Position numbers and translations under genes: made by a program. This document shows, in pieces, positions 6,660-8,043 of a stretch of 8,043 bases of DNA. A model generated the notes under the pieces. The model ran no database searches, was not told the origin of the DNA, and was given only the letters and a program-made list of their open reading frames with translations. The DNA is from an uncultured Eubacterium sp. Its GTDB lineage: Bacteria > Bacillota > Clostridia > Lachnospirales > Lachnospiraceae. The stretch covers positions 1 through 8,043 of the forward strand of contig CAJOQF010000303.1 in NCBI GenBank assembly GCA_905236295.1. Reading direction: 5' to 3'. Each line of letters opens with the position of its first letter. Within the stretch, counting starts at the first letter, position 1.

Positions 6660-7154
6660 ATGACAGTCAATTATTACAATGAGACTGACAGAGACTACGA
6701 TTTCGACGAGAAGGAGGCAGCGCTTTCGATTGTTGAAAAAACTCTTGATGTCATGGACTTCCCATACGAGGCAACAGTTGATATAACCCTGGTGGACAAC
6801 AACGCAATCCATGAACTGAATCTTCAGAACAGGAATATAGATTCGCCTACGGACGTGCTTTCATTTCCGATGATCGAATATGAAAGCGCGGGCAATTTTG
6901 ACACTATAGGGGATCAGGATGATGTTTTTGATCCTGATACGGACGAGGCGATGCTCGGGGATATCATTCTTTCATACGAAAAGATCGACGAGCAGGCAAA
7001 AGAATACGGACACAGCCAATTTAGAGAATTTGCATTTTTGATAACACACAGTATGCTTCACCTTCTTGGATTTGATCACATGGAAGATGAGGAGAGGCTT
7101 GTTATGGAAGAGTGGCAGAGAAAGATTTTGGATGAGCTTGGTATAAAAAGGTGA
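6660..7154 (+). CDS. ybeY: Endoribonuclease YbeY (rRNA maturation factor)
   Basis: This is a zinc-dependent endoribonuclease of the UPF0054 family that takes part in 16S rRNA 3'-end maturation and ribosome quality control. The 164-residue protein shows the family core: an IHELNLQNRNIDSPTDVLSFP-type segment (about 50-70), LGDIILS (about 99-105) and the metal-binding HxxxHxxGxDH motif, with H130, H134 and H140 (HSMLHLLGFDH). Between LSFP and LGDI is an extended, strongly acidic insert (about 72-97, many Asp/Glu), longer than in minimal homologues. The ATG directly abuts the TAG stop of the preceding gene (6657-6659), and a strong AAAGGAGG (6644-6651) lies 8 bases upstream inside that gene, so translation is probably coupled. 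Family and activity are very secure because all three His ligands are present. Confidence 0.97.
   Translation: MTVNYYNETDRDYDFDEKEAALSIVEKTLDVMDFPYEATVDITLVDNNAIHELNLQNRNIDSPTDVLSFPMIEYESAGNFDTIGDQDDVFDPDTDEAMLGDIILSYEKIDEQAKEYGHSQFREFAFLITHSMLHLLGFDHMEDEERLVMEEWQRKILDELGIKR
6913..6938. repeat. Inverted repeat inside the acidic insert of ybeY
   Basis: ATCAGGAT (6913-6920) and ATCCTGAT (6931-6938) are perfect complements around a 10-base T-rich spacer. The element falls in the Asp-rich insert (DQDDVFDPDTD), so repeated GAT codons contribute. No T-run follows it. Confidence 0.5.
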
Positions 7155-7165
7155 AAGGAGACATT

Positions 7166-8043
7166 ATGAAAAAGAGACTTGTAAGCACATTGCTGGTAGC
7201 CGGACTTGGAGTGACACTTCTTGCCGGTTGCGGAAAGAAAGAAGAATCGGTAATATCGGAAGCGCCGGTTTCAGACATTTCCGATGTAGTTGTGGAAGAG
7301 CCGGTTGACACCCATGAGGGAGAGGCAAAGAGCCTTCTTACCGGAGAGTGGGTTGACGAGGATATTGCAGCACAAAGACCTGTTGCAGTCATGATCGGCA
7401 ACTCAAATGAGACGGGAGTTCTCCCTCAGCACGGAGTGGCTGAGGCTGACATAATGTATGAAGTTATGGCTGAGGGCGGTATCACACGTCTGATGGCAAT
7501 TTACGGAAATTACGAGGATATAGAGCAGATTGAGCCGATTCGAAGCTGCAGACTTTACTTCCTTGAGATGGCTGCTGAGTATGATGCTATCTATGCACAC
7601 TGGGGACAGTCTAAATATGCCCTGAATGCGCTTGCATCTTACGAGGATCTCGACGGAATGAAGCAGGAGAGCTACTTCCACCGTGACACATCAAAGAAGG
7701 CGCCTCATAACGGATATACCACAGGAGATGACCTTGTCGGCGCGATAGAACAAAAAGAGTATGATCCGAAGCTTTCAGAGGATTTCACTCCGCATTTTAC
7801 ATTCGCAGAAGATGATGCTGAGGTAGAGCTTGAGGGCGGTGAGGATGCACTTGTTGTCCGCACGGGATTCCCGATCGACAAGCCTTGGTTTGAGTACAAT
7901 GAGGACGAGAAACTTTATTACAGATTTGAGTATGGCGAGCCACATATGGACGCCAACAATGATGAGCAGGCAAAGTTTAAAAACCTCGTGATCCAGTATG
8001 TTACAAGTACTGTTATGGATTCATCGTCATCAACTTTGGATAT
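7166..8043 (+). CDS. DUF3048 (YerB-family) lipoprotein, 3' end outside window
   Basis: This is a secreted lipoprotein anchored on the outer face of the cytoplasmic membrane; the biochemical role of the family is not established. Residues 1-21 are a lipoprotein signal peptide (MKKR, hydrophobic core, lipobox LLAGC) with the lipidated Cys at position 22. An acidic, Ser/Val-rich spacer (about 23-65) follows. The DUF3048 domain starts near 71 with RPVAVMIGNS, then EADIMYEVMAEGGITRLMAIY (about 93-113), EPIRSCRLYFLEMA (about 123-136) and YDAIYAHWGQS (139-149). The frame stays open for 292 codons to the edge; the C-terminal part is unseen. The ATG has a good AAAGGAG (7154-7160) 5 bases upstream that overlaps the last base of the ybeY stop, so it probably belongs to the same operon. 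Start and family are confident. Confidence 0.94.
   Translation, partial: MKKRLVSTLLVAGLGVTLLAGCGKKEESVISEAPVSDISDVVVEEPVDTHEGEAKSLLTGEWVDEDIAAQRPVAVMIGNSNETGVLPQHGVAEADIMYEVMAEGGITRLMAIYGNYEDIEQIEPIRSCRLYFLEMAAEYDAIYAHWGQSKYALNALASYEDLDGMKQESYFHRDTSKKAPHNGYTTGDDLVGAIEQKEYDPKLSEDFTPHFTFAEDDAEVELEGGEDALVVRTGFPIDKPWFEYNEDEKLYYRFEYGEPHMDANNDEQAKFKNLVIQYVTSTVMDSSSSTLD

Overview
The window is a compact, gene-dense stretch of a low-to-mid GC Gram-positive (Firmicutes) genome. A clostridial, probably Lachnospiraceae-like, organism is the best guess. The basis is the phoH - PgpH-like membrane protein - ybeY gene order, a stand-alone formate--tetrahydrofolate ligase, strong AGGAGG-type ribosome binding sites, a TTG start and a DUF3048 lipoprotein. 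This placement is inference from gene content; there is no rRNA to confirm it. All seven genes lie on the + strand, and no convincing gene lies on the - strand. No tRNA, CRISPR array, insertion sequence or clear intrinsic terminator is visible.

Layout. (1) Positions 2-1543 hold the C-terminal 513 residues of an FtsK/SpoIIIE DNA translocase whose beginning is outside the window. (2) Positions 1544-1661 form the only real intergenic gap; it is AT-rich and probably carries the promoter of the downstream genes. (3) fhs (1662-3332) encodes formate--tetrahydrofolate ligase. (4) Positions 3341-4468 encode an unusual membrane protein: zinc ribbon, one membrane helix, TPR-like repeats and two chitobiase/hexosaminidase-C-terminal-like modules. 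(5) phoH (4484-5461) encodes a PhoH-family ATPase and uses a TTG start. (6) Positions 5463-6659 encode a multi-pass membrane protein at the place where the c-di-AMP phosphodiesterase PgpH (YqfF) normally sits. It lacks the large extracellular domain, and its HD domain has lost most metal ligands. (7) ybeY (6660-7154) encodes the rRNA-processing/quality-control endoribonuclease. (8) Positions 7166-8043 encode a DUF3048 (YerB-family) lipoprotein that runs off the right edge.

From fhs onward the genes are separated by 0 to 15 bases with no terminator between them, so they probably form one transcription unit. This unit joins one-carbon metabolism (fhs) to the conserved phoH-ybeY RNA/ribosome-maintenance cluster and to two or three envelope proteins. 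The most interesting object is the PgpH-like protein: an intact reading frame that keeps the fold signature of a 7TM-HD receptor while losing its catalytic residues, which suggests a pseudo-enzyme. A secondary observation is a set of strong inverted repeats lying within weakly constrained linker or insert segments of several of the genes.
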